Shown here: one piece after another, positions 23,979 through 32,618 of the stretch
Layout of the letters: every line of letters starts with the position of its first letter
Numbering within the stretch: the first letter of the stretch is position 1
DNA from: JAFAMB01 sp963775805
GTDB taxonomy: Bacteria > Verrucomicrobiota > Verrucomicrobiia > Chthoniobacterales > JAFAMB01
Direction of reading: 5' to 3'
Length of the DNA stretch: 64,000 nt
Assembly (NCBI GenBank): GCA_963775805.1
Contig: CAVZKG010000001.1
Location: forward strand, 744,001-808,000
The notes under the pieces: model-generated
The model's database searches: none
What the model was told of the DNA's origin: nothing
Seen by the model: only the letters and a program-made list of their open reading frames with translations
Program-made: the position numbers and the translations under genes

Positions 23979-24647
23979 AAGCCGTGTGGACGGTACAGGC
24001 TGACAGCGGATCAACGAGCGCTCGCAATCCAATTCGGCATCAGCTTCGACGAATTCTCTGAAACCAGGCTCCCTTCTTGGAACATTGCGCCAACGCAGAA
24101 CATTTTGGCGATTCGCAATCGGCCCGATTCCGACAAGTCTGAATTCGATGTTTTCAAATGGGGCCTGGCCCCTAGCTGGGCCAAAGATCAAAAGATCGCC
24201 TACAAAACAATCAACGCTCGCGTCGAAACCGTCGACACTTCTCCTTCCTATCGCGGGGCTTTCAAAAAACGCCGATGTCTCATCGTTGCGGATGGGTTTT
24301 ACGAATGGAAGCGCACCGGCAATGCCAAACAACCGTACGCGATCCAACGCCAGGATTTTACACCTTTCGCCTTCGCGGGACTGTGGGAAGCGTGGCGTCA
24401 ATCCGAAGAAACCGATTGGCTCATGACCTGCACCATCATCACCTGCGAGCCAAACGAGTTTATGAGCGGAATTCACAACCGGATGCCCGTAATCTTGCCA
24501 GAAGAACATCATCAGGCGTGGCTTTCAGGCACAGCCGGCAAAGAAGTTCTCGTCCCCTATCCTTCCGATTTGTTATCTGCTTATCCCATCAGTACGCGCG
24601 TCAATACCCCGGTCAATAATGACCATGATATCTTGAAACCTCTCTGA
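23913..24647 (+). CDS. SOS-response-associated peptidase (SRAP/YedK-HMCES) lacking its normal start
   Basis: SRAP proteins crosslink to abasic sites in single-stranded DNA through Cys2, exposed after Met removal. Here the conserved block CGRYRLTADQRALAI begins with codon TGT at 23985, but the preceding codon is CCG, not ATG. The nearest in-frame ATG (23913) would add 24 residues and bury the catalytic cysteine. The rest of the domain is intact: GFYEWKR with the active-site Glu, HNRMPVIL with the His, and a normal C-terminus. Either the gene is inactive, or the N-terminus is trimmed, or an unseen start is used. A second SRAP N-terminus survives at 41087. Confidence 0.7.
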   Translation: MRAPFYGPRRKVGRSGKLANILKPCGRYRLTADQRALAIQFGISFDEFSETRLPSWNIAPTQNILAIRNRPDSDKSEFDVFKWGLAPSWAKDQKIAYKTINARVETVDTSPSYRGAFKKRRCLIVADGFYEWKRTGNAKQPYAIQRQDFTPFAFAGLWEAWRQSEETDWLMTCTIITCEPNEFMSGIHNRMPVILPEEHHQAWLSGTAGKEVLVPYPSDLLSAYPISTRVNTPVNNDHDILKPL

Positions 24648-24859
24648 TTCAGATTTACTAGAGCATCCCGTTGGCCAGATCGATTTGGGCAAGGCCCAGC
24701 TTCGTTTTATCGACCCCTCTTGAAACTCGATAATGTATTTTATCATGTTAGGAAAGGGGATCCTTTTTGGAGACGTTTTTTCCAGAAAATTTTCACCGGC
24801 GCGTCATAATGGGAGCAGCGACAAAGCCTTTAAGGTTGCGGAAACGAATTTCCCAAATT

Positions 24860-25192
24860 CTAGCCTAACACCTGATCAATCCAGTCGAACGCGACGATCT
24901 CCCAAAGGCTCGCGCCCAAGCCGCAGCAATGTCCGCCGGCGCCCTCGGATTCCTCAAAGCGGTGAAAGCGCTTTTCACAACTTAACAGCTCATAGAGCCA
25001 CCTACTTTGGGAGGCAAAATCGCCTTCGCCTTCCGTCACCAGCGTCGGGCAGCGGATCTCCTTTACCCGCTCTTGGATTGTGTAGGCGGGTTGCAGGCGA
25101 AGAAACTCGCCCAGCGTCTTGGCGCCCAGCGTGGCCATGCGAGCTCCGTACCGACGCTGCAGCACCGCGTCCATCTCAGGGTCCGCCGCCAG
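24860..25192 (-). pseudogene. Alpha/beta hydrolase C-terminal fragment
   Basis: The frame covers only the C-terminal third of a large peptidase-like hydrolase: PTLVTEGEGDFASQSRWLYE holds the Asp region, and EGAGGHCCGLGASLWEI holds the catalytic His. Upstream homology ends near 25192. The nucleophile elbow is gone. It belongs to the dipeptidyl-aminopeptidase-like hydrolases by pattern. Confidence 0.55.
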
Positions 25193-25323
25193 TTACCTTC
25201 AAGCTTTCCTATGATTTTTCACCTTTCGTTGTGTTGGACAGCGTCCAGTACTCATTTTCAAGACAAACTAAAGCATGTCCTCTGACGTGGCGACATTTTG
25301 GGCGTTTACGCGCGAAGTCGAGG

Positions 25324-26061
25324 CTACTCGAAGAATTTTTCTTGGTATGGGCGAAGGTCGAGTTCTAAGGTCCACGCGCTGCGCTCCTGGCAGACTAGCT
25401 GCCAGTAGACTGTCGCCATGGCATCCGGGTCCAGTTCGTCATTTGCTGCCGGACCCAAAGAAAGATCGGCGAAGCCACCGTCGAGCACGATGTGAGCGAC
25501 GTGAATGCCTCGGGGCCAGAGTTCTCGCGCCAAGGACTGCGCCAGCCCACGCGAGCCGAACTTGGCGCTGGAAAAAGCGATCCCGCCGCCACGCACAGAT
25601 GACGTGGCACCGGTGAAAAGTATCGTTCCACCATCCCGGCCCGAAGCGAGCATATCGGCAGCAGCTTCTCGCGCGCAGAGCAGGGCTCCAAAGACTCCAA
25701 CCCTCCACGCACGTTCAAAATCGTCCGGGTCCAGTTCCAGCAGATTGCCTCCGCGCGGCCCCCCGCCGCCACTGGCATGATTTACGAGCAAATCGGTGGG
25801 ACCTAATTTTTCCCGTACCTGTCTAAACGCACCTGCAATTTCTTCTGGATCGGCCAGATCACAGGGCACCGCGAGCGCCGAATCGGACCCGTGCTTATCA
25901 TTTATCTGGCGCGCGAGTTGCTCAAGGTATTCAGTCGAACGCGCCAGCAGCGCAACTTTGCAACCTTCCTGGACGAAGCGGCGCGCCAGCGAGGCACCGA
26001 GACCGGATCCGACACCCGCTATGACGGCCACCCGAGCATTAGAACTTGAGGATGAGTTCAT
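25324..26061 (-). CDS. SDR-family oxidoreductase with unusual active site
   Basis: Start at the ATG giving MNSSSSSNARVAVIAGVGSG; the upstream in-frame extension overlaps another gene. The 245-residue protein has GVGSGLGASLARRF as cofactor loop and an NHASGGGG motif. Where SDRs normally carry Tyr-x-x-x-Lys, it reads AFSSAKFGSRGLAQSLAREL, so Phe replaces the catalytic Tyr while Lys is kept. Relatives with AF.SAKF are known and are often annotated only as SDR. It lies ten bases downstream of a 67-residue gene, probably in one transcript. Confidence 0.82.
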   Translation of the reverse strand: MNSSSSSNARVAVIAGVGSGLGASLARRFVQEGCKVALLARSTEYLEQLARQINDKHGSDSALAVPCDLADPEEIAGAFRQVREKLGPTDLLVNHASGGGGPRGGNLLELDPDDFERAWRVGVFGALLCAREAAADMLASGRDGGTILFTGATSSVRGGGIAFSSAKFGSRGLAQSLARELWPRGIHVAHIVLDGGFADLSLGPAANDELDPDAMATVYWQLVCQERSAWTLELDLRPYQEKFFE

Positions 26062-26071
26062 TGAAACAAGC

Positions 26072-26275
26072 CTACACGCCTTGCGGGTTCGCTTCCACTC
26101 GGGCTGACCGGTCGATCTTTTGAGCTGCCTCAAAAAAATCTTCTTCGAGTATGTCCGAGTCCGTTCCGACTGAATCCACCTGGTGGCCACGGTTATCGAC
26201 GCCTTGGAGCACATAGAGTCCTGCGCCGATCTGTTTGATTTGATAGGTCCAATTGGAAATGTTTAGGCTGTTCAT
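26072..26275 (-). CDS. Hypothetical small protein upstream of SDR
   Basis: Sixty-seven residues: MNSLNISNWTYQIKQIGAG begins a beta-rich half (YQIKQIGAGLYVLQGVDNRG) followed by an acidic helix (DSDILEEDFFEAAQKID). No family is recognised. Ten-base spacing to the SDR start supports co-expression. Likely cytoplasmic, since it has no signal or membrane segment. Confidence 0.5.
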   Translation of the reverse strand: MNSLNISNWTYQIKQIGAGLYVLQGVDNRGHQVDSVGTDSDILEEDFFEAAQKIDRSARVEANPQGV

Positions 26276-26504
26276 CGAATGATCCTTAGTATAGTCTAGC
26301 TCTGGCTGGGCGTCCGAGTGGGTTGTGGTTGTCCAGGTCCTGAATTTCTACGGTTCAGTCCAACTCACTGCCACTGGAGCCCCTGTGATTTCTATCGGGG
26401 TTACGCCCGGTAACAATGACCCGCGCTCCCTCGGCGATTAGGAGTCGCCCGCCAGTCCGCTATTCCTCCTCGATCCGCTTGTGCTTCATTTTTCAGAAAA
26501 GCGC

Positions 26505-26551
26505 TTGACACCCTACTAGCACGTGTTAAAAAAACGTCCTAGCACGTGCTA
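26505..26551 (+). promoter_or_regulatory. Promoter with two tandem LacI-type operators
   Basis: A perfect -35 hexamer TTGACA lies at 26505-26510. Two palindromes follow: TAGCACGTGTTA (26517-26528, near perfect) and TAGCACGTGCTA (26540-26551, perfect), 23 bases apart centre to centre. The first occupies the spacer between -35 and a weak -10 (TAAAAA, 26527-26532). This is the layout of a LacI/GalR-repressed promoter. The LacI-family regulator at 32619 is the obvious candidate to bind it. Confidence 0.65.
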
Positions 26552-26609
26552 TCAAACGCGCTGACGCCAACGCCCGATTCAGTCGATCACACTTTAAATC
26601 ACCCGGAAA

Positions 26610-27176
26610 ATGCGGACGACAACCCCCACTTTGTCAGACTCATCGACGGTGCCTCTCCCAGCGGCCCACTCGCGCCCGAGGCCATCCGACAACGAACCCT
26701 TCTGCGGTTGGTTGTTTATTACTCCCGCTCTTGTCGGTTTCACCTTTTTTTATCTCTTGCCGACGATTCGCGGCTTTTACATCGGTCTGACGAACTGGAA
26801 CCTCTTGCGAGGGCCGAAGTTTCTTGGACCGCAAAATCACAGTCGACTGCTCGGCGACGAGAAGTTCTGGAGCTCGATCTGGATTACGGTCCTTTACGTT
26901 GTTTACAATATTCCCGTCCAGACGGTGCTCGGACTCCTTATCGCAGTCCTATTGAAACGGTTGACCGGATCGGTGTTCGTTCGCTCGATCATGCTAGCCC
27001 CATTTTTGATCTCGAACGTCATCGCCGCGATGATCTGGTTCTGGATGCTCGACCCAGTCCTCGGCTTCGTAAATTTCATCTTACAAGCAATCGGCCTAGG
27101 AAGCCACGCATTCTTCAGTGATGAACATCTGGAGAAGATTGACGTCCTAGGAAGGGATATAGTCAATAGGTACTAG
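26610..27176 (+). pseudogene. Truncated duplicate of a sugar ABC permease
   Basis: The 188-residue product matches the N-terminal half of the permease encoded next: TFFYLLPTIRGFYIGLTNWN, FWSSIWITVLYVVYNIP, and FRSI/APFLISNVIAAMIWFW-type blocks recur in order. It ends shortly after LGSHAFFSDEH with unrelated residues and a stop. The EAA loop that contacts the ATPase and the last membrane helices are missing, so it cannot work as a normal MalF-type subunit. It is the first gene after the operator pair and would still be transcribed. It could also be a remnant of a tandem duplication. Confidence 0.7.
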
Positions 27177-27203
27177 CAAGAGTTAAATCGAGGTTCATAT
27201 TTT

Positions 27204-28136
27204 ATGGCTATCTCCCCCTCCGAAGCAACTGTCATAGTTGGAGCTACACCTAACCGCAGTCGCTTTCAAATTGATAAAACCGTTATCACCGCCTATGCGT
27301 TTATCGCGCCAGCGGTTTTCGGATTTTTGATCTTTTATCTCTTACCGACGTTTCGGGCGATTTATATCAGCTTTACCGACTGGAATCTGTTGAGAATCCC
27401 CAAAGTGGTCGGTTGGGCCAATTACGACCGGCTTATTCACGACAAAAATTTCTGGGCGTCGATGTGGATTACCCTTTTGTATGTCATCTACAACATCCCG
27501 CCACAATTGGTGTTCGGTTTGGTCCTCGCTGTCCTTCTGCAGAGGATCAGCAAATCGGTCACTTTTCGCTCTTTGTTTCTAGCGCCGTATTTGCTCTCCA
27601 ACGTCATCGTGGCCATGCTTTGGTTTTGGACCCTCGACCCCATCCTTGGTTTTGGAAACGCGGTGCTGGGATGGTTTGGGATTGGTCCTATCGCGTTCTT
27701 CAACAGTCAGAACCTGGCTTTGGTGACGATCGCGGCGGTGAACACTTGGCGACATACCGGCTTCACGGCATTACTATTTTACACCGGGCTTCAGAATATT
27801 CCGCATGACGTCTATGAAGCGGCGCGAATTGAAGGAGCCTCTCCATTGCGACAATTCTGGAGTATTACCCTTCCGTTGCTGCGTCCGACCATCGCGTTCG
27901 TGCTGGTGACCAGTGTGATCGGATCCTTTCAGATTTTCGATACAATCGCCGTGACGACGATGGGAGGGCCTGCCAACGCCACTCAAACGATTGTTTGGTA
28001 CGTGTATCAGAACGCGTTTGCCAGCTCCCGGATGGGCTACGCATCCGCGATGTCGGTGGTGCTCTTCCTGTTTCTGATCGTGATCTCGCTGATTCAGATG
28101 CGCGTCCTCCGATCCGGAGAATCCGACCTCAAATAG
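27204..28136 (+). CDS. Sugar ABC transporter permease (MalF/UgpA type)
   Basis: A 310-residue inner-membrane protein with six helices. The EAA motif reads EAARIEGASPLRQFWSITLP, the coupling loop to the ATPase. The N-terminal segment IAPAVFGFLIFYLLPTFRA is typical of the first permease of CUT1 carbohydrate importers. It is followed two bases later by the second permease gene and then by the binding-protein gene, giving a standard CUT1 order. The adjacent GH4 enzyme suggests alpha-galactosides such as melibiose or raffinose as cargo. No ATPase gene occurs in the locus. Confidence 0.9.
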   Translation: MAISPSEATVIVGATPNRSRFQIDKTVITAYAFIAPAVFGFLIFYLLPTFRAIYISFTDWNLLRIPKVVGWANYDRLIHDKNFWASMWITLLYVIYNIPPQLVFGLVLAVLLQRISKSVTFRSLFLAPYLLSNVIVAMLWFWTLDPILGFGNAVLGWFGIGPIAFFNSQNLALVTIAAVNTWRHTGFTALLFYTGLQNIPHDVYEAARIEGASPLRQFWSITLPLLRPTIAFVLVTSVIGSFQIFDTIAVTTMGGPANATQTIVWYVYQNAFASSRMGYASAMSVVLFLFLIVISLIQMRVLRSGESDLK

Positions 28137-28138
28137 TC

Positions 28139-29032
28139 ATGAATACTTCAGAAACCTCTTCAAACCCATGGGGGCATCGCATCGGACTGGCCGTCCTGAT
28201 CATCCTTGCGGTCGTTTCGCTCCTGCCTATCTGGATTGCCATCAAGACGGCGTTTACCGACACTGGAGCGATTTACACCAGTGCGTCATCGTTACTCCCG
28301 AAGGATGCGACGCTTTTTAATTTCCAGCGTGTGCTTGGGCTCGCGAATCCCGCTGACCCACGTCTGGCCAAATCCGGTTTGGGGAAAATCGACTTTCTAC
28401 GAGCTCTTTTAAATAGCGTGATATTTACGACGATGGTCGTTGTTCCTCAGATCCTCTTCAGTGCAATGGCCGCGTTTGCGTTCGCACGGCTAAAATTCCC
28501 GGGAAGGAACCTCATTTTCTTCCTTTTTATCACGGCGACGATGATTCCGGGGGCAGTGCTGTTCATACCGAATTTTATTTTGATGAAGGAGTTGGGTTGG
28601 TTGAACACCTTCCAGGGGATGGCAGCTCCCTACGCTTTGATGACTCCTTTCTCGATCTTCTTTTTACGGCAAATGTTTTTGGGTACCCCAGCCGAACTCG
28701 AAGAAGCTGCCCATATCGACGGCGCCGGAATTGTGACCATCTTCTTTAAGATCATGCTGCCACTGCACACCGGTTCGCTGGCGACCCTCACGATTTTGAC
28801 TTCGATCGCGATGTGGAACGAGTTTTTCTGGCCGTTCCTGATCGGACGGGATCCGGCCGTTCAAGTGATGGCAGTCGCCATCAATTCTTTCCGGACCCAA
28901 TCCGCCGCGGGGACGCCTGATTGGACCGGTCTCATGGCTTGCACGGTTTTAGGAATTATTCCGGTCGCTCTTCTCCTGATTTTCTTCGGCCGCAAAGTCG
29001 TTGAATCCATCCAGTTCAGCGGTGGAAAATGA
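28139..29032 (+). CDS. Sugar ABC transporter permease (MalG type)
   Basis: Start at ATG 28139, two bases after the previous stop; the longer in-frame extension lies inside the first permease gene. The 297-residue protein has six helices and the EAA motif EEAAHIDGAGIVTIFFKIML. It pairs with the MalF-type subunit to form the CUT1 channel. Its TGA overlaps the ATG of the binding-protein gene (ATGA, 29029-29032), showing tight translational coupling. Confidence 0.9.
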   Translation: MNTSETSSNPWGHRIGLAVLIILAVVSLLPIWIAIKTAFTDTGAIYTSASSLLPKDATLFNFQRVLGLANPADPRLAKSGLGKIDFLRALLNSVIFTTMVVVPQILFSAMAAFAFARLKFPGRNLIFFLFITATMIPGAVLFIPNFILMKELGWLNTFQGMAAPYALMTPFSIFFLRQMFLGTPAELEEAAHIDGAGIVTIFFKIMLPLHTGSLATLTILTSIAMWNEFFWPFLIGRDPAVQVMAVAINSFRTQSAAGTPDWTGLMACTVLGIIPVALLLIFFGRKVVESIQFSGGK

Positions 29033-30372
29033 TATCCAATCCACACTCCCAACAATCCAAAATAATGCAAATCTTCAGAAAAATATTCTTCGCCACGATG
29101 GTAGCTTTCGCGGTCTCGGCTCACGCCGCCACCGAGATCAGCTATTGGTTATGGGACTCCAACCAGCTCCCAGCCTACAAGGCCTGCGCGGCCGAATTTC
29201 AGAAACAAAATCCGGACATCACGGTCAAAATCACGCAGACGGCCTGGAGTGATTACTGGACTGGAATCAGCACCGGGTTCGTCTCTGGGTCCGCGCCCGA
29301 TGTTTTCACGGATCATCTGGCCCGGTATCCAGAATTTGCGCTCAACGAGCAACTGGTCGACCTGGCCCCGCTGATCAAAAAGGACAACGTCGACACCGGA
29401 GTTTACGTGGGCGAACTCTTCAAGCTCTGGTCCAAGGAGGGGAAGCAATATGGACTTCCCAAAGATTGGGACACGATCGCAATTTTTTACAACAAGGACA
29501 TGATGAAGGCTGCGGGTGTCGATCCGGCCACTCTGGCTAATCTTGATTGGAATCCGAAGGATGGAGGGAGTTTTCAGAAGTTGATCGCGAAACTAAGCAT
29601 CGACGCGGCTGGCAAAGATGGCACCTCGGCCAGTTTCGATCCTAAAAAAGTGAAGCAATATGGCTTAGTAATGCCCGGCAACCCGGACGCCTACGGCCAG
29701 TCTGAATGGAGCCATTTCGCGGTCTCGAACGGATTCAAATTTAACGACGGGCTTTGGGCGGCTAAATTTTACTATGATGATCCGAAGTTAGCGGAGACCT
29801 TTAAATGGATCGTCGATGCCGGAAAAAAGGGATTTATCATTCCGGCCAAGGATTGCAACGAAAACACCGCAGCCGGCCTTTTTGCGGCCGGTAAAGGGGC
29901 AACTATTTTGCACGGCTCGTGGATGATCAACTGGTACAAGGAAAACTGCAAATTCGAGGTGGGGATTGCTCCGTTGGCAAAGGGTCCGGACGGGAGAAAG
30001 TCGATGTTCAACGGCTTGGCCGATTCGATTTGGATTGGGAGCAAGCACAAACCCGAGGCCTGGAAATGGGTAAAGTTTCTCGGATCTCCTGAAGCGCAAA
30101 AGATTGTCGCAAGCTATGCTGTCGTCTTTCCTGCTGCGCGCGAAGACGTTGATATCGCGAAAGAAGCTTTTGCCAAGAAAGGAATGGATGTTAGTCCGTT
30201 TGTTGAAGAGGGAACCGACCCCAAAGTTACCTTTCTTTTTCCGGTCACTGACCATGCCAGTGATGTGGTCAGGATCATGCAGGCGGCCATCGACCGGATC
30301 ATGCTGAGTGGTGCTGATCCTGCTTCGACACTGAAATCGGCAAACCAAGAGGTAAACGCGCTCTTTCAGTAA
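29029..30372 (+). CDS. Sugar ABC transporter substrate-binding protein
   Basis: A 447-residue family-1 solute-binding protein. A signal peptide starts at an internal Met (MQIFRKIFFATMVAFAVSA, then HAATEIS), so 29062 region may be the real start; the first ATG overlaps the permease stop. Typical features include SGSAPDVFTDHLARYPEFA for the hinge region and GKGATILHGSWMINWYK. It is periplasmic and would deliver an oligosaccharide, probably an alpha-galactoside, to the two permeases. A hairpin follows before the GH4 gene. Confidence 0.9.
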   Translation: MISNPHSQQSKIMQIFRKIFFATMVAFAVSAHAATEISYWLWDSNQLPAYKACAAEFQKQNPDITVKITQTAWSDYWTGISTGFVSGSAPDVFTDHLARYPEFALNEQLVDLAPLIKKDNVDTGVYVGELFKLWSKEGKQYGLPKDWDTIAIFYNKDMMKAAGVDPATLANLDWNPKDGGSFQKLIAKLSIDAAGKDGTSASFDPKKVKQYGLVMPGNPDAYGQSEWSHFAVSNGFKFNDGLWAAKFYYDDPKLAETFKWIVDAGKKGFIIPAKDCNENTAAGLFAAGKGATILHGSWMINWYKENCKFEVGIAPLAKGPDGRKSMFNGLADSIWIGSKHKPEAWKWVKFLGSPEAQKIVASYAVVFPAAREDVDIAKEAFAKKGMDVSPFVEEGTDPKVTFLFPVTDHASDVVRIMQAAIDRIMLSGADPASTLKSANQEVNALFQ

Positions 30373-30529
30373 GAAAAATAACGAGAACGCAGCGGCGTTA
30401 AGTTCGGTATTCCAGCATAGGTCTATTGTACAATAAAACCCGAAAAATCTCGCTGACCGGCTTTCGCCCGCACCGTCTGCGGCCGGAGATCTTTGGCCGA
30501 AATAAAACAATTATACCATGGGGGGAACG

Positions 30530-30565
30530 CAGCCCTTCGAGAAGTCGTGAGACTCCGAAGGGCTG
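30530..30565 (+). terminator. Hairpin between binding-protein and GH4 genes
   Basis: CAGCCCTTCG at 30530-30539 pairs perfectly with CGAAGGGCTG at 30556-30565 over a 16-base loop. Only a poor T-tract follows (TTGT). It may attenuate transcription or stabilise the upstream mRNA, so that the binding protein is made in excess over the downstream enzyme. It lies 82 bases before the GH4 start. Confidence 0.45.
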
Positions 30566-30646
30566 TTGTCGATTGCAGTTATGTCGTAGGCTTTTGCCAT
30601 CGAATGATAGACCATTTAAACCCTCAATCGCTCCCACAGAAAAGCC

Positions 30647-31993
30647 ATGAGTAACTCACCAAAAAAAATTACCTTTATCGGGGCCGGAAGCACCGTTTTC
30701 GCAAAGAATCTTATTGGAGATATCCTGTCCTTCCCCGAGCTTGCAGACTCCAAGATCTGTTTGTTCGACATCAATGAGGAACGTCTCAAGACATCCGAAG
30801 TAGTTGCCCGGCGGATCGCCCAGACCCTTGGGGCTTCGGCCGCCGTCGAAGTTACGGCTGATCGTTCCCGCGCGCTCGACGGCGCCTCCTACGTAATCAC
30901 CATGATTCAAGTTGGCGGTTACCGGCCGTGCACGGTCAGCGATTTCGAAATCCCAAAGCGGTACGGTCTTCGCCAGACCATTGCGGACACCGTGGGGATC
31001 GGCGGAATTATGCGCGCCTTGCGAACGATTCCCGTGTTGATCGACATGTGTCAGGAAATGGAACGCGTCTGTCCTCACGCCGTTCATCTGAACTATGTCA
31101 ACCCGATGGCAATGAACTGCTGGGCCTTGAGCCAGGCCACGAAGATTCGAACGATCGGACTCTGCCACAGCGTTCAACACACCGCTGGAGAACTCGCCAA
31201 CGATATCGGCGTTCCGCTTGAGGAAATAAACTATGTGGTCGCCGGAATCAATCACATGGCTTTTTATCTGCGCTTTGAGCGGAACGGGCAGGATCTCTAT
31301 CCGGAAATCCGTCGCGTGGTCGACGAGGGGCGAGTACCCGACGGAAACCGCGTCCGATATGATATGTTCAGCCGACTCGGTTACTTCGTGACCGAGTCGA
31401 GCGAACACTTCTCTGAGTATGTTCCATGGTATATCAAGCGAGGACGGGAGGACCTCATCAAGAAGTACAATATTCCGCTCGATGAGTATCCGCGCCGTTG
31501 CGAAGCCCTGATTGCGGAGTGGCAAAAACTTCGGACCGAGTTGGAGGTTTCAGATCTAGCGCTCAAGATCCAGCGAAGCGTTGAGTTTGGTTCTTCGATT
31601 ATCCATAGCCTGGAGACGGGTGTTCCTCGAGTAGTCTACGGCAATGTGGCCAATCACGGTTTGATTGAGAACCTGCCGGTTGACTGTTGCGTCGAGGTAC
31701 CGTGCGTAGTTGACAAGAATGGTGTTCAGCCGGTTCGGATCGGACGATTGCCTTCCCACCTTGCCGCGCTCATGCAAACGAACATCAACGTGCAAGCACT
31801 GACGGTTGAAACACTCCTGAAGCGGGATCGCAATCTGATCTATTACGCGGCCATGTTAGACCCGCATACTGCTGCAGAGCTTGATCTGGACCAGATCTGG
31901 GCGCTGGTCGACGATCTCCTCGCTGCCCATGGCGATTGGATTCCGGAATACTTGCGATCCGGCAGGAAAAAGACGCAGGCTGCCGCTGCCTAA
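30647..31993 (+). CDS. melA: GH4 alpha-galactosidase (MelA-like)
   Basis: A 448-residue family GH4 glycosidase, an enzyme class that uses NAD+ and Mn2+ in a redox mechanism. The NAD loop is ITFIGAGSTVFAKN at 8-21. The metal-binding Cys-His is in GLCHSVQH (173-174), followed by GINHMAF (202-203). VNPMAMNCWALSQAT is typical of the alpha-galactosidase branch. The enzyme is cytoplasmic and would hydrolyse the imported alpha-galactoside to galactose plus sugar. A galT remnant and a LacI gene follow, and galM lies at 49752. Confidence 0.92.
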   Translation: MSNSPKKITFIGAGSTVFAKNLIGDILSFPELADSKICLFDINEERLKTSEVVARRIAQTLGASAAVEVTADRSRALDGASYVITMIQVGGYRPCTVSDFEIPKRYGLRQTIADTVGIGGIMRALRTIPVLIDMCQEMERVCPHAVHLNYVNPMAMNCWALSQATKIRTIGLCHSVQHTAGELANDIGVPLEEINYVVAGINHMAFYLRFERNGQDLYPEIRRVVDEGRVPDGNRVRYDMFSRLGYFVTESSEHFSEYVPWYIKRGREDLIKKYNIPLDEYPRRCEALIAEWQKLRTELEVSDLALKIQRSVEFGSSIIHSLETGVPRVVYGNVANHGLIENLPVDCCVEVPCVVDKNGVQPVRIGRLPSHLAALMQTNINVQALTVETLLKRDRNLIYYAAMLDPHTAAELDLDQIWALVDDLLAAHGDWIPEYLRSGRKKTQAAAA

Positions 31994-32137
31994 TGACTAC
32001 AGAATTTTCAGATGCTCGTTTCGGGGGCGTCACTAGCCTGCCAGCCAACACGCTCCAACCGTCTTGTACAGATCCCGTTCGCTGCTGCTTATTGAAGTTC
32101 ACTGTCATTATTCCGTCCGCCCATACCTTGGGGGGAA

Positions 32138-32171
32138 CCGGTGGGTGGGGCAACTTAGCTCCACCTGCCGG
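32138..32171. repeat. Long wobble-paired hairpin
   Basis: CCGGTGGGTGGGGC (32138-32151) and GCTCCACCTGCCGG (32158-32171) pair over all 14 positions if three G-U pairs are allowed, with loop AACTTA. Wobble pairs appear only in this orientation of reading as RNA, which hints at an RNA role. No T-tract follows. It lies 145 bases past the GH4 stop in otherwise featureless DNA (31994-32322). Confidence 0.5.
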
Positions 32172-32322
32172 CTCATCGCAGGTGTCATGACCGGGGCTCA
32201 CATTCTTCTCGAAACGCGGAGAATAATTCCACAATGAGGATCACCAATTCGGCTGCACATGACAAAAAATGACGAGGAGAGATCGGACCGCTCGCAATAC
32301 GGGGCTGGCACGGAGCGCGACC

Positions 32323-32502
32323 GGAGCTGGTGCGTTCGAGCACTGGCAATTGCACGCCCATTTCTACCCGCCGCTGCTGCGTTCAGCATCGATCAAGGAA
32401 TTTATGGTCGGCTACGAGATGCTCGCCGAAGCCCAGCGCGATCTGACCGCAGAGTTGGCCGCGCAGACGCTGCGCGACCAGCCGGTGCGCCACTTCAAAT
32501 AG
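32323..32502 (+). pseudogene. galT: galT (galactose-1-phosphate uridylyltransferase) C-terminal fragment
   Basis: Sixty residues from GAFEHWQLHAHFYPPLLRSA through FMVGYEMLAEAQRDLTAE match the C-terminus of class I GalT, including WQLHAHFYPPLLRS. The N-terminal three quarters, with the HPH active site, is absent. Its position after the alpha-galactosidase shows that the locus once had its own Leloir step. The cell must now rely on another galT or another route. Confidence 0.75.
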
Positions 32503-32618
32503 GAATTCATGAAAATCCCTGATAAATCGGCAGCGTCGTTATATAGTATTGCCGATGTTGGCTTCGGGGCGTTATTACCAGGCTTTGCGTTGATTCTTCA
32601 GACTCACGATAAGCGATT

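Noticed and set aside
29788..30510. 240-codon minus frame opposite the binding-protein gene
   Set aside because: Antisense shadow; the plus-strand protein is well conserved.
30656..31525. Long minus-strand open frame (289 codons) opposite the GH4 gene
   Set aside because: It is the antisense shadow of a clearly conserved alpha-galactosidase and its translation has no domain.
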